From: Cenococcum geophilum 1.58
Lineage: Eukaryota; Ascomycota; Dothideomycetes; Gloniales; Gloniaceae
DNA: 64,000 nt
Assembly: GCA_001692895.1 (NCBI GenBank)
Contig: KV748257.1
Span: forward strand, 62,001-126,000
Direction: 5' to 3'
In this document: in pieces, positions 48,692-61,978 of the stretch
How positions within the stretch are numbered: the first letter of the stretch is position 1
Layout of the letters: each line of letters opens with the position of its first letter
Notes under the pieces: generated by a model
Seen by the model: only the letters and a program-made list of their open reading frames with translations
Told to the model about the DNA's origin: nothing
Database searches by the model: none
Position numbers and translations under genes: made by a program

Positions 48692-51600
48692 TTACGTTAC
48701 GCCTTTTTACTACCAACACCCAGCCTACGACCAATTCTACGTCTTTATAATACTATAGGCGCTGCCAGAAGCAGCGTGCCTACGAGTTACCTTACTTTAT
48801 ACTTCTAAGGAACCCATAATAGTAAGATAATATTCCTTACTAGCCACTATATTAAACCCAAAGAATAATCTAATACCTATACTTAACCTACGACGCCAAT
48901 TAATCCCAGGAGAATTTGATTTATTAGCCTTAGCCTTAACCCCTAAGGAGATAGACACTGATAATATCTTATCTTTTATTAATTATATAACTATAGACAA
49001 GTAAGCGGAAGGGCTACTACCTATTAAAATTGAAATATAAGACGCCAAGACGTTTATAAAAATGGTAGCACGAGAACCTAATAAATACTACCGCCTTCTA
49101 TAGAACTATTACCTAAAGCTTATATAAGCCGAGATGTATACTGCCTAAGATCGCGATATTATCTAAGACCTATAAGCTTGTGAGGCGCTCGCCAATAACA
49201 CGCGTTAAGAAACTGAAGATAACCTCCGCGTGTTTAAACGCGACATCTAACAGTTAAAGAAGGCTGAGATTATACTTATTGCTACAGTTACTAAAAGAGA
49301 AGGCATAATTAAATACTTATAATCTTAGCTTAATAAGCATATTTGTAATAACGCTAGACACCTCTCTACTGTATATAACGCCACTTAAGTCTCTACGCCC
49401 CCGGCAATTTCACCTACTTAACGCTTAACGGAGGGTTAGCGCTAAGCAGCCTTACCTAACGGGAACCCCTACTAAAGTAATAACGAAAGCTATAATAACT
49501 GAACCTAAGCTGCTACTGTAGGGTCTAATGCACGTTACCCTAATCCCCTAGTTTTTTAGGGAAACCGTAAAGAATATAGCTACTAGAAGATATAAATCCG
49601 TAAGAAACTAACTTAGAGCGCCTGCCTTTTTCCTACGGAAGATACTAAGATTGGCTATATTATCGGGCGAATAAAGGGTACACCGTTTAATAGACTCTTC
49701 GCCTAATAGGAGACCAATAGCCCCTAAAAGTGGTAGTCCCACTAAAAAGTCCTTAATAATCTTAACCTAATATACCGCGACCACAACCTACTAGCCACCA
49801 ACCGAGCTAAACTATATGCCCTAAAGATAAGCCCTACTAAATTATTTAACGAGTTCTATGTTAAATTCTAGGAATATACTGGAGCCCTCGCCCGAGACGA
49901 TACTAAAGACCAAAAAGATCTCCTTAAAAAAGTCACTTATCGCCTTAGTCACGCAGCCGCTAGCTATAACTATAATAATGTTTATAATATGGTAGCAGCT
50001 ATATGGAAGATTAAACGACGACTAAATTAAATCGCTACTATAAACCCCTACCCGAAGACCTCCCTATAGAAGCCCTCCGGACCTACTAAACCACCAACGC
50101 CTACTACCCTAAGTAATACTACTAGTCCTAATATCGACCTTTCTATACTAACCTTCCTATAGAAGCTACTAGATGGAGAACACAAGCTACTCTAGAAGCT
50201 AAAGCGTTGCTATAGATGTTATTAAGAAGGCTATTATAGCTATAGCCCAAACTGCCTAATAGCTAGGTTTAGCAGCTGCCGCCTAATACCTAACCTAGTA
50301 CCTTAAACACCAAATACGTTGCTATATGCCACTACCGTATAAGACGAAAACGCAGTAATAGCGGTAGAGTTGGATACGGAAATAGAAAACGCCAAGTCCT
50401 AGCCCTAAGTTGTAGGTTAGGACGCCTTAATAATAAGGGGATCTATATATCGGCCTACTTAATAGATAATTTAGTAAAGATAAATAGACGGAAATAGATA
50501 GTTTTACCTATAATAGGAACTACTGCCAAAAAACAATATAAAAGCCGTTCTATAATTAATTGCGGAGCTACTAATAAATTTATAGATACTTAATTCGTGT
50601 GTACTTATAACCTACCTACCTTACCCCTTACTAAAGCCCGCGCCCTATAACTCGCTAACGGTAGTTATACCGCATAGAAGATTACCTATATGGCACAACT
50701 CTACCTAGATATAAATGGGCACTAGGAAGAACTCTGGGCCTATATTATACTACTTGCTAACTACCCTATTATCCTTAAAATAAACTAGCTTAAATAATAT
50801 AACCCTATTATTAACTAGAAAAAGAGAGAAGTAACCTTTAACTTTAAATACTATAGAGAGACCTGCCTAGGATATAGCCTAGCCGCCTCTATCTACTCCC
50901 TAGGATACTAACCTAAGGAACCCCTTATTACTTTACCTACAACCAACTACCACTATATAAGTGCCGCGGCCTTCTACTATATAGCACGTAGGAAAGGCTG
51001 GACCGTTACTATAGCCTCCCGATCACGACTATATAAGCTTAATAAAGAATAGGACTATATCCTCTACAGTAATAGGATAGATATAGTTAACCTTTTAGAA
51101 AACGATGCCCCCGCAGAACTCTACGGACTTTTACCTTTAGACTTTAAGAAGTTTATAAAGCTTAAAAAAGGACTTACTAATAAGGAACTCCGTAAGCTCC
51201 TCCCTAAGAGGTACTATAACTTTATTAACGTGTGCTTATAAAAGAGCGTAGATATACTCCCCCTATATTAACCTAATAACTATGCCATTAATATTAAATA
51301 AGGAAAAACGCTACCCTATAAGAGACCCTACTTAATGTTAAAAGACAAACTTCTAGTTATTAAAAAGTATATCGACGAACACCTTAATAAAGGGTTTATT
51401 TGCCCTAGCATATCCCTAGCAGCCGCCCCTATCCTCCTTACTAAGAAGCTAGAAGAAGGTATTTAATTCTGCGTTAACTATAGAGGACTTAACGCTATTA
51501 TAATTAAGAACCGATACCCCATACCGCTTATATATAAGACTCTTAAGCGGCTTAGCTAAGCCAAAATCTATACTAAGCTTGATATTATCGCTGCCTTTAA

Positions 51601-54600
51601 CCGCCTTTAAATACGAGAAGGTAACAAATAGAAAACCGCATTTATATCGCGCTTCGGCCAATTCAAATATACTATTATGCCCTTTGGCGTATATAACGGC
51701 CCAGGCAGCTTCTAAAGCTATATTAATAACGCCTTATGGGACTACCTTAATAACTTCTGCTCTGCGTACCTAGATAATATACTTATTTATAGCAATAACC
51801 CTTCTAAGTATACCGAGCATGTTTAAAAGGTCCTATAGCGCCTTAGGGACGTAGGACTTTATATTAATTTAAAGAAGTGCGAATTCTTAGTTATAGAAGT
51901 AAAATACCTTAGACTAATCGTTACTACTAAGGGTGTCCGTATAGACCCTAAGAAGGTACGTATAATTACCGAATGGTAAACCCCTAACTGCATTAAAGAC
52001 GTATAAGCTTTCCTTAGTTTTGCCAACTTCTATTAAAAATTTATATATAACTTCTTAGGTGTTATAGCACCACTTATAGCAATAATATAAACGAAGGGCT
52101 TTTCCGTAAAAGAAAGAAAAATATATCTATGTTTTATCTGGACGCCTAAATATAAGAAGGCGTTCTAAGACCTTAAAGATACTTTTACTAAAGCACCTAT
52201 CCTAGCTTACTTTATACTAGGACGACAACTCTATTTTAAGACTAACTCCTTAGACCACGTTAATGTAGGCGTCCTCTCCCAGATAGGTGACAACGGTCTT
52301 CTCTACTTAGTTATATTCTATTCGTCTAAGCTTATACTACAAGAATATAACTATAAGATCTATAATAAGGAACTTCTCGTAATTATATAAGCGTTTAAGA
52401 AATTCTAACCGGAACTCTCCTTAGCAGAACCTAACTAGCCAACTAAAGTCCTTACGGATTATCGCAACCTTAAGTACTTTATAACTATAAAATAGCTAAA
52501 CTAACGCCAAGCACGCTGGAACGAGTTCCTTTCTAGTTTTAACTTTAAAATTGTATATAGGTTAGGAGTATAAGGTACTAAGCCTAATAGCCTAACACAC
52601 CGCTTATAAGACCTTCCTTAGTCTAAAGATAACCCCTGTAACTAGTTCCAACAATAGACAATCCTAAAAGCACGGAATTTGGCCCTAGGTATGCTACCTA
52701 CGATAGAGTTAACTATACCTTAGCTCCACACCACAGAACTAAAATTACCTCCCGAAATTAACGAGCTTATTACTACGGCATATAACACCTCTGTTAACCT
52801 ATTACTATATTAACTTATTACCGCAAAGACCACTAGCGCCCGTACGCTGCTGACTAAACTCTAAAGCTTAGGCTAGATTAATATGGCAGCCTTAGAAGTA
52901 AAAGAGAATAGGCTCTATTATAGAGGCCGTCTATTTATCCCTAACTTAGAAAATCTACAATGGTAACTAATCTAAATGGCCTATAACCTCTAATTAAGCG
53001 GCCACCTAGGTAGAGGAGGAACCTATAAGCTTCTTAGCCGATACTACTTTTGGCCTAAAATAATAGACTTAGTTAAACGCTTTATAGGCGCCTGCTACGG
53101 TTATAAGCGCGCTAAGGCCTTTAATATAAAGTACTAAGGACTACTATACCCTCTACTAGTACCTATACAACGATAGGCAGATATCGCTATAGATTTCGTT
53201 ATTAACCTACCACCCTATAAGCGATATAGCCGTACCTATAAGAACATCCTTATAATAATATACCAACTTATAAAAGAGCGCCACTACGTCCTAACCAAAG
53301 GCGTAGCCGTTAGCAACGTTACTAATGCCTTTTTTCGCAAAATCTACCGATTATATGGGTTACCTAACTTAATTACGTCCGACTGAGGTATATAGTTCGG
53401 CTCTAATATATAGAGACAAATCTGCCAACGCCTTGGCATCTCTATTAAGATGTCTATATCCTTTTACTACAAAACTACTAGGTAACTGGAAAACGCTAAT
53501 GCTAGTATAAAAGCGTACCTACGATAGGTAGTCGCCTATAGTTAAGATAACTAGGTAGATTACCTCCTACTAGGTAAATTCGCAGCGAATAACTACGTCT
53601 TAACTACTATAGGACTTACCCCGTTCTTCGCAAATAAGGGATATTACCCTTAATCTAGTATAGAACCACCAGAACCTATTAATAAGAAACTGCTATATGG
53701 AAAACGCCTTAAGATGCTATTTGCCAACCAGTATATAGACCGCATAAAAAATCTACTTAATTACTGTAAGGGAGAAATGGCCTAGGCTTAAGTAAAGCAG
53801 GCCTACTTCGCCGACTATTATAAAACGCCACCACCGGAGATGCGTGTTGGCGACTAGGTATGGCTAAATGTATATAATATCTCTACGCAGAGGCCTATAA
53901 AGTCACTTAATTATAAGAACCTCGGCCCCTACCTAATTAAACAAGTCATTAATAGGGGAGCCGTATACGAGCTAGAGCTCCCGCCTGCCCTAGCTACCCG
54001 CGGGATATGGCCTATATTTTACCTATAGCTACTATACCTTTACTAGCCTAACCCCTTACCGGGGCAGACACAGCCTAAACCCCTATTAGTACTAATCTAA
54101 GATAAGAACAAAGATAAGAACTATAAGGAGTGGACCGTTAAATAAATTATTGACTCTAAATACTTTAGCAAAGGTAGAGGATAACGGCTCTACTACAGAG
54201 CTATATACACAGGATTCGACATAAATTAGCCAGAATGGCAACTATAGGAAAACTTTAAAAATGTAAAGGATCTAATTAGCGACTTTTACTACGNNAACCC
54301 ACAGAAACTGGGCCTAAGCAGAGATTTTATACCTAATCCTCTATAGGAGCCCTTATAGAGTTAAACCGTTGTACATTACCACGTAGGGGCAAATTGCCGT
54401 TAGATTGCCGTTAGATTGCGGTAAAGTATAATTACGTGACCGGAATATCGTTAAGATGTTTAGGAACTTTGACTAGCGGTTAAAGTTATCTAATTGGTTG
54501 GATTCTTAGATGCCAAGCCTTATTATATAACGTTGTTTTAAGCCTTTAGCGATACCCCCTTTTCTTCTTTTCTATACCCTAAGTGTCCCTTCTATATATA

Positions 54601-54651
54601 TATAGTAACCACAGCGTCGCCGGAGCTCCGCCTTTATAGGAGGGGGGGTAG

Positions 54652-54843
54652 TGTTACGGAACCCTACCGCAGGGGCCTCTATAGGAGAGCCCCGTGCTCT
54701 CGCGTACACCTCGCGTATAGCTTATGTCAGCTACGCGTAGGTATATCACCTCTTTACGCCCTCGACCCTTATGATTGATCGCGCAATGTCTTGTAGACTC
54801 CTTAAATATATACGTCTTGTAGCCACTGCCCTGTCCCGTGATA
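54652..54843 (+). repeat. Right LTR of G6
   Basis: Partner of 48,500-48,691, preceded by a polypurine tract and followed by the GAGAA duplication. Confidence 0.93.
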
Positions 54844-55899
54844 GAGAAACAGGTAAAGAAAGTAGAAGAAAAATGGTGCTGCTTTAGGGCCTAGGCCTAT
54901 ATAGAGAAAAAAGAAAGACGTATAAGAGGCTAGTAAGGACAATAGTAAGAGAGAGAAAGGAGCTAAAGTAGAGCATAAAAGAATGCTAGGAAACTATTTA
55001 CCGCAATATAATACTGGCTAGACTAACGCTAGAGAGGCGTATAGGAATTAAAGGTATAGAGGCTAACTAAGGTAAGAGGAACCTAAGCTATAGCATGGTT
55101 AACGCTATAGGGAGTAAACACCCTAGGGCTCTAAGAAGGCCTAATAAAGGCAGAAAATATAATAGTAACGCTTTTAAGAATAGGAATAATAGGACTAAAA
55201 ACCTGGCTCTACTAGGTGGGTGTCCTAGTAGGTAGCCTAAGATGCAAATATAGCTGGCTAAGATAGACACCAAAACATGTAATACTGTTATGCCCCTTAC
55301 GTACTAACTAAAAAGTAATACTTTTAGTAGCTGGTATAGAGAACTATAAAACACTACTCTTAATATAAAAAGGCCTTAAGGCGGTTACCTAGTGGCTTAT
55401 TAGCTAAAATATACTAAACTAGTTCTAGATTATAAAGGAAATAATAATAGAGGGTAGGGGGGTGAGTAACGGGCGCCCCTTAATGACTTTATAGTAGTAG
55501 AGTAAAGTATACAATACTAGCGCGTCCGTAGGCTAGTTACGGCAGTAGTGGTTCCTAAGGAGGTTAAAAAGTAAGGTAGTAGGAGCACTATAGGTGACTT
55601 NNAGGCGCCTTATAGGCGCCTTATAGGCGAGTCCTAAGAGGCAGGGAGATGGATTACGGGGTTTTCTTAAGTTAAGTCTTTTTTAAGTTGAGTTTTCTCC
55701 CTATATATAAATAAGGAGTAGTCTACGTAGGCCTAATAGGGATCTAAATCGGACGTTAAGCAATGAATTATTATTAATTCTTTATAGTTTAGATATTAGA
55801 GTTTTAGGAATACTACATAGGTAATATAGCCTAAGATAGTGCATTTGCCATTAAATTTAAATACGTTAATATGCCGGTTAAGGGGGGTTAGGGTAAAAC

Positions 55900-56122
55900 T
55901 GTTAGGAATAAAGGCAAGTGGTCACTATATAAGGCATATTGCCACCACGTATAACAAGTTGCCATTACGAGCGGCAAGTTGCCGTCACGTGCCGCCGCGG
56001 CACTAGCGTGGTAAGGAACCTTAAGTTCCTTACCCCTTTCTTTAAGAATTAAATAACAAGAATAATAGTTATTATACTATCTACAAACCGTAGCTACGTA
56101 ATATCCCCTTATAAGTCCAACA
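55900..56122 (+). repeat. Left LTR of Copia element
   Basis: 223 bp, direct repeat of 61,756-61,978. It contains two GGCAAGTTGCCGT-like motifs and an AAGGAACCTTAAGTTCCTTAC palindrome. Confidence 0.93.
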
Positions 56123-59100
56123 CTAATTAGTGGTTAACTTTACTATTATACTATAGAATAGCTAGGTATTTCACCAAGAAGAGACAAGCCACTATACTAG
56201 TGCTACTTGTACTAAAGGAAGCTGTCTTTTAAGGTTAGAACTGGTCCTAAACCTTAAATAGAACTCTTCTATAAATCTAAGGATCTAAAGGCTAGAACTA
56301 GTCCTAAGCCTTTTTAAAATTATAGATTCTTACGTTTATTACGCAGAACAATACGCTTTATAAGTCTTTGTAATTTAAGGCTAGAACTAGTCCTAAGCCC
56401 TATAATCGCAAATATACGTTATAAACGCGTACTAAACGACAAATATATATCACGAACGCGTACTAAACGACAATCCCTACGCTAATAACACTCCCCTCCC
56501 TCTAAAAACATAGCTACGCCTACTTTAAACGACTGGGAAAACTCCTTACTACTAGGGGTAGCTTTATACGCGAAACTTATTAATAAAAATTAGAACGAAT
56601 TTACCTTTAATATAATAACTTATACCGTAAAATAAGTTAATAGCTTTCTCCTACACCATATTATATTCTACTAAAGTAGATACTACGCCGATATATAGCT
56701 ATAGGAATATTTTAGGGAAGATTTCGTAGGATAGACCGCTAACACCTAGGTACTTAGCAATATTAATATTGTTTAGGATTTTTAAGACTTCCTCTATAGA
56801 AACGGTGTATACGTTACTAAGAACGGTAACCTAATTACTAGTAATATTTAGGCCGTTATTACTAGTATAGAAGAACTAGTATAGACGGAAGCTAAGATTA
56901 TACGTTAACTATAGAAACCTAGAACCAACCTATATTTTTTAAAAGGTAACTTTAATTCGGAATAAAACCCCTAGAACGCTACTCTTCTACCTAAAGATAC
57001 TCTCCTACCTAAAGGTACTTATCCTCTACCTCCGCCACCTCTAGCTCCTCTACTTTAGCTAACCGGTAAGCCTCTATTATAAGAAGTCACGAATTTAATA
57101 AAGGTATATTTAGACGAAGAGAAGAAGTTTAGAGGAGAACTATATGATATACTTAGAGCAAAACTATAGGTCTTCTATAACTATTATAATAAGGTTAAAA
57201 TTTAATGCCACTAGTACCACTATGTTTTCTCTATTATATTAAAGGGACGGGTAGCAATATTCTATTATAACTATATTACGGGTAAAAACTATAGCTTTAA
57301 TATAATGCTTTAGCTTACTAAATCCTACTTTAAGACTAACGAGAATCGCTAACTTTATATATCTAAATGGCGAGAGACTATATTCTAGAGAGTTATTGCT
57401 TCTAACCTAATAAAGACTTATTTAGAGTGCCTTTAACTACTCTTTAATAAACTCTAAAAAATCTAATATAGCCTTACTAAAACTTACTAAAATAAGAACA
57501 GCTTAAGGGACTAGGTTATCTTAGTATGCTATAGCGTTTCTAAGTGCAACTTAGCGCTATATAAACCTATAGATACGTTTAAAGGAGTATATACTAAGCT
57601 ATGCTCTGCTATAGGTACTGTAATATAAATATAAGAATCTTAACAGTTCTATACTAAAAACCCTACCTAATTAAGTATTCCCGACTAATATAATTATAAC
57701 TAGACTAATTAAATATATAGTGGCCGCGGTAGGGAATACGGAAGAGGGTACGATTAACGTTAACTATAAGGTAATTATAGAGGTCCTTGTGGAGGTTTAT
57801 TTTAAAGTAATTGCTAAAAGAAATGCTATGTTTATAAGAAGCCAAATTACTAGTTAACTAGACACTCCCTTAATGAGTAAAAAGAGGTATATAATAAGTT
57901 CCGTTAAAGTATAAGAAACGTTAGAAATTACAAGATTACTATGGCCTACTTTTAAAGCTTCCTAGTTTAATATAAAGGTGTAAAAGACCTTAAGGGTAAG
58001 GTTAATAAGACCGAATGGCTCCTTATGGATATAGAAATTAAGGACTACTTACCTAACTAATACTTTACTGAGTATGGTAAGGTAAATAGTATATAAACTA
58101 TTGCTGTTTTTAATAACTAATTTACGCTCCATTCTATTATAAAGTTAGATATCTTTAATAAGCCAAAGGAGAGCTCTGCGTTCTCCTTTAACGATAAATA
58201 CTTGGCAAATGTTTTTTATAATATTATGCCAGATACTAGAGCCGCAGGAGTATTTACAGTAGGAGAACCTTAAGTTTAAGCCCTTTAGCAGCTTAATAAC
58301 TCTATTTAGATTAACTATTTAACGGTAGGCCAATATACAATTTGTTTTAGCAAAAGTACTACGATCTTTCTCGGCATAATTAGGGTTTAAACCCCCTTAG
58401 GGTATATTAGTTTTTACATTATTTCTATAAATACTCCGTTTCTATTTTGCATTAAAGATATAGATAAGTTAGGTATTAGGCTTAACAACCTTAAGAATAT
58501 ACTTATTTAGGGAGATAATTGGGTACCTATTATACGCAAGTAGAGTTACTCCTAGTTGCTCCTTTATTAACTAGAAAAGAGTGTTACTTAGAGCTACTTA
58601 ACTAAGTTAGAATTACGCTAACTATACCATTGTTTTAGCTACCTATCCGTTTATTAATTACTTAGGGTTCTTTAATAAGTAGGCTATAAAGTTAAGGTTA
58701 AGGCAATTAAGTATCTTATAAAGTACTGTTATTACTACTAAATAAACTAGAAGTCCCCTAGCCGATTTAAGTTTACCCTTAAAGATAACTACGACTTTAA
58801 CTTCTGTATTATTGTCGACGTTATATATCTTAGCGGCAAGCCAGTACTCTAAGTTATTGACTTCTTAACCTCCTTCTAAGCCGCACGATTTTTAAAGGAT
58901 ATATTAGCTAGGAACGCATAGGATACCCTTTAGTTATACTAGATTAATATCTACCTAGGACCCCCTAATTAAATCGTCTANNANNNANNAAAGAACTTCT
59001 TATNTNNAGAGTTCCGANAATAAATAAAGGCAATNGCAATTAAGGTTAAGGAAGTCCCTATTAAGGCATATAATAGTATTAAAAAAGTGGAGCAATATTA

Positions 59101-61755
59101 TACGCCATTACGCCGCGTATATAAAATTATCTCTTTAGAACTAAAGGACGCTAGCGAAGAACTTACCTTGTAAATGGCTATTAAAGCTATTAATAATTCC
59201 GCTAGCCTAGATAGACTTATACCTATATTACTAGTCTTTAGTACCTACCCATAAATAACTAATAATTCTCTACTATCTCCCTCTATTATATAATAAGCTA
59301 AGGTAATTCGCAAAACAATAAAGGAGGTGCGATGCCTCTATACTATACGCCAGGTTAATAACGCACTAGGAATAAGAAATAGCCTAAATACCTTAACTAC
59401 GCTTAATCTGCCACTCCAGTCTAAAGTACGCGTATAGCGTAAAAGGGGAGGATAGTTAGGCCTACATTAACTTATTATAATTAATGGTTAAACTTATACT
59501 ATTTAGATGCCTTATAGACCTACCTAATTCCATTTAACTATTATTAAGCCTTACTATAAAGATAATAATTCCGAGCCTTTATAGGATGCCCTAAAAGATG
59601 CCCTAAAAGAGAACCACGATTAATATGCTCTAAAAGGCGACTATAATCCTAATATAATTATAGTAGATACGCTATAACTATAACGTAGTAGAGGTCGCCT
59701 GAAGGAATTACAAAATCGCTAATACCTTATTAATTTTAAAGAACAATTTATTGCCGCTATTAAGAATAAAGTCAAGTTATTAATGGCCTTTATGACAGCT
59801 AAAGAGAAGGCTAACTTTAAGCTCGCAAAACAGCTCTAAAAGGAAGGTCGTATTATAACCCTAGGAGCTCCTTTCTAAGCATTTGATAAGCAGGAGATCG
59901 ACGGTCTTATTGTAAGAGGAGTCTTTAAATTTAAGAAATATAACCCTACTAAGTTTAATGGAGTTCGCATCTTTAAGTTAAGAATAGTTAATAAGATTAA
60001 GGGCAAAGCTACTAACGCCCTATTTAAGAAATTAAGGCTTATTATTTAAGGTTACAATAATAATAGCAAAGAGATAATTCTTATATAATCTTCTACAATT
60101 TAATGAGCTAGTTAGTAAGTTATTGTTATATTAGCTCCCTCCTTAATAAAGAATAGAATAGTAGTTTATTTATAAGATATTACTTAAGCCTACACCTAAT
60201 TAGAGACGCACCTTTAGCGCTTAATATTGGTATACCTTCTGGAGCAAATTTGCCACCAGTATCCTAAAGACACGATTATAGTTATGCTTAAGCCATTATA
60301 TAGAATCGTAGAGGTAGGAATTTACTAGTAGGCTACCTATAGCAAGCACTATAAAGAGAAGCTTTTAATAACTACTTCTACATTTAATCCCTGCTTTCTT
60401 ATTATAACTATAGGAACCCTATTTAGAATTATTGGTATATAAACTAATAATACAATTATCTTAGGAGACGACCAATTCTTAGCTCTTAAAGAGGATAAGC
60501 TAGTAAAGGTAAATCTTATAGCAAAGCCAAAGGAAAAGCTTAACTTAATAACACCATTACTCTTTAATGGATGCATCCTCTCCCTAAATAAGGATTCCAT
60601 TGCTTTGCGCCAGAAGGGTTAAGGTAAGAAGATTAACATTATTAACGTTAATTCTCCGAAGTAAGGATATATAGAGTAACGTGCTCGCGGAGCTTATATT
60701 GCTTCTATCTATTAACCTAAGGCTTTATTTAATCTCTTTATTACGGCTTAATACTAGAAACTAATTAAGGATAATGTCCTTACCCTAAATAAGCGTTTTT
60801 TTTTAGCAAATAAACTATCTCGATTGGGGACTACTCTATATACCTATTAATCTTCCTACTACTAAGCTCTTTATATTTGTTAATAGATCGTTTACAAATA
60901 ATAAAGATTTTAGCTCCTAGTTGGGATATAAGATTATTATTACGAATAAATTTACTGAAGAGAATAACTTTATAATCTATGGCAATCTTATTTATTAGAG
61001 CTTAACTAAGAGTAAGCGCGTTACCTAAAGTGTTTTGGCGTTAGAGATATATAGAATAGTTAGCGGAGTTAATATAGCAATTGCAATTAGAACTACCCTA
61101 AAGATAATTATAGATTAACTCAAACTTTTTATTATCCCTATAATTATGTACACCGACTTATATTCCCTCTATAAATATTTAGTTAAGCTTAGTACTACGA
61201 AAGAGAAGCGCCTTATAATTGATATTATAGCACTTTAGCAATCCTACAAGCGTTAAAAACTCTTTAAGATTTAATGGATTAATGGCTAAGATAACTTAGT
61301 AGATGTGATAACGAAGGCGAACCTAAATAAGGCACTAGAGACGTTTGTTAATATAAATACTCTACGTATATAAGTTAAAGGTTGGGTTAAAAGGGAGTCC
61401 CTAGAAATTTCTTAGTTATATAAGGTCTTAAGATATTTAGGAACTTTAACCGGCGGTTAAAGTTGTTTAATTAGTTAGATTCTGCAGACCCTGACTTAAA
61501 CTAGCTAATTAGGATTTTCCATCCCCGGGATGGAAAATCGCTATTGGCTCGCTTACTACTAGCGCCTTAGCGGCCCTTCGAATATAATATCTACCTGCGA
61601 CTCCTAAGTAAGAAAGCACTACGTGCTAAGAGGCAAATTTTGGGATAGCGAGACTTATATTATAATGGCAATAGTAAGTAAGGAGAATTAATATTTGTTA
61701 CGCTAGTCAAGCGGTATATATATATAGATAGCAACTATAAAAGAAGAGTTGCTAG

Positions 61756-61978
61756 TGTTGGGAATAAAGGCAAGTAGTTACTATATAAGGCATATTACCA
61801 CCATATGTGGTAAGTTGCCGTTACGAGCGGCAAGTTGCCGTCACGTGCTGCCGCGGCACTAGCGTAGTAAGGAACCTTAAGTTCCTTACCCCTTTCTTTA
61901 AGAATTAAATAATAAGAATAATAATTATCATACTATCTACGAACCGTAGCTACGTAATATCCCCTTGTAAGTCTAATA
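61756..61978 (+). repeat. Right LTR of Copia element
   Basis: Same length and motifs as 55,900-56,122, flanked outside by AAAAC. Confidence 0.93.

Larger units (their letters stand above)
48500..54843 (+). mobile_element. Gypsy LTR retrotransposon G6 inserted in LINE D, fossil
   Basis: LTRs of 192 bp at 48,500-48,691 and 54,652-54,843, with a 5-bp target duplication GAGAA (48,495-48,499 and 54,844-54,848). A purine tract AGGAGGGGGGGTAG precedes the right LTR. Parts: gag-like region about 48,850-50,400 with a zinc-knuckle-like patch near 50,205, reverse transcriptase about 51,330-51,830, RNase H about 52,150-52,560, integrase about 52,950-53,700, chromodomain-like stretch about 54,120-54,290. 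Structurally whole; many breaks. Its LTRs keep CpA sites better than other elements, which fits a late arrival in the nest. Confidence 0.92.
38272..55772 (+). mobile_element. LINE D: 5.57-kb LINE, split by LINE B and G6
   Basis: A 16-bp target duplication ATTAATTCTTTAT(G/A)GT stands at 38,256-38,271 and 55,773-55,788. Own sequence is 38,272-41,142, 46,725-48,499 and 54,849-55,772, about 5,570 bp. Parts: start region with GAGCTCTTGCTGCACCCGGCC (about 38,287), ORF1-like CCHC patch about 39,420-39,560, endonuclease patch LLGDINLYHP (about 40,520-40,550), reverse transcriptase with YRPIALENTLNKIL (about 47,284), LPLSPILFLF (about 47,683) and a catalytic box reading GFVNNTNL (about 47,762; family FVDDTNL), and the 3' end ACGTTAAGCAA with ATT tail. 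Inactivated by many stops and RIP-context changes. Inserted in G3. Confidence 0.9.
55900..61978 (+). mobile_element. Copia LTR retrotransposon inserted in G3, fossil
   Basis: LTRs of 223 bp at 55,900-56,122 and 61,756-61,978, with a 5-bp target duplication AAAAC (55,895-55,899 and 61,979-61,983). Total 6,079 bp. Parts on the plus strand: gag-like region about 56,500-57,750, protease/integrase about 57,900-59,200, Copia-type reverse transcriptase about 59,900-60,650, RNase H region to about 61,370. Integrase before reverse transcriptase is the Copia order. Structurally whole, with many RIP-type breaks and a cluster of ambiguous bases near 58,981-59,034. Confidence 0.88.

Noticed and set aside
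49961-60600. Short frames at 51,449-51,773 and 60,349-60,600
   Set aside because: They overlap reverse-transcriptase regions of the Gypsy and Copia fossils, on either strand, and are not separate genes.
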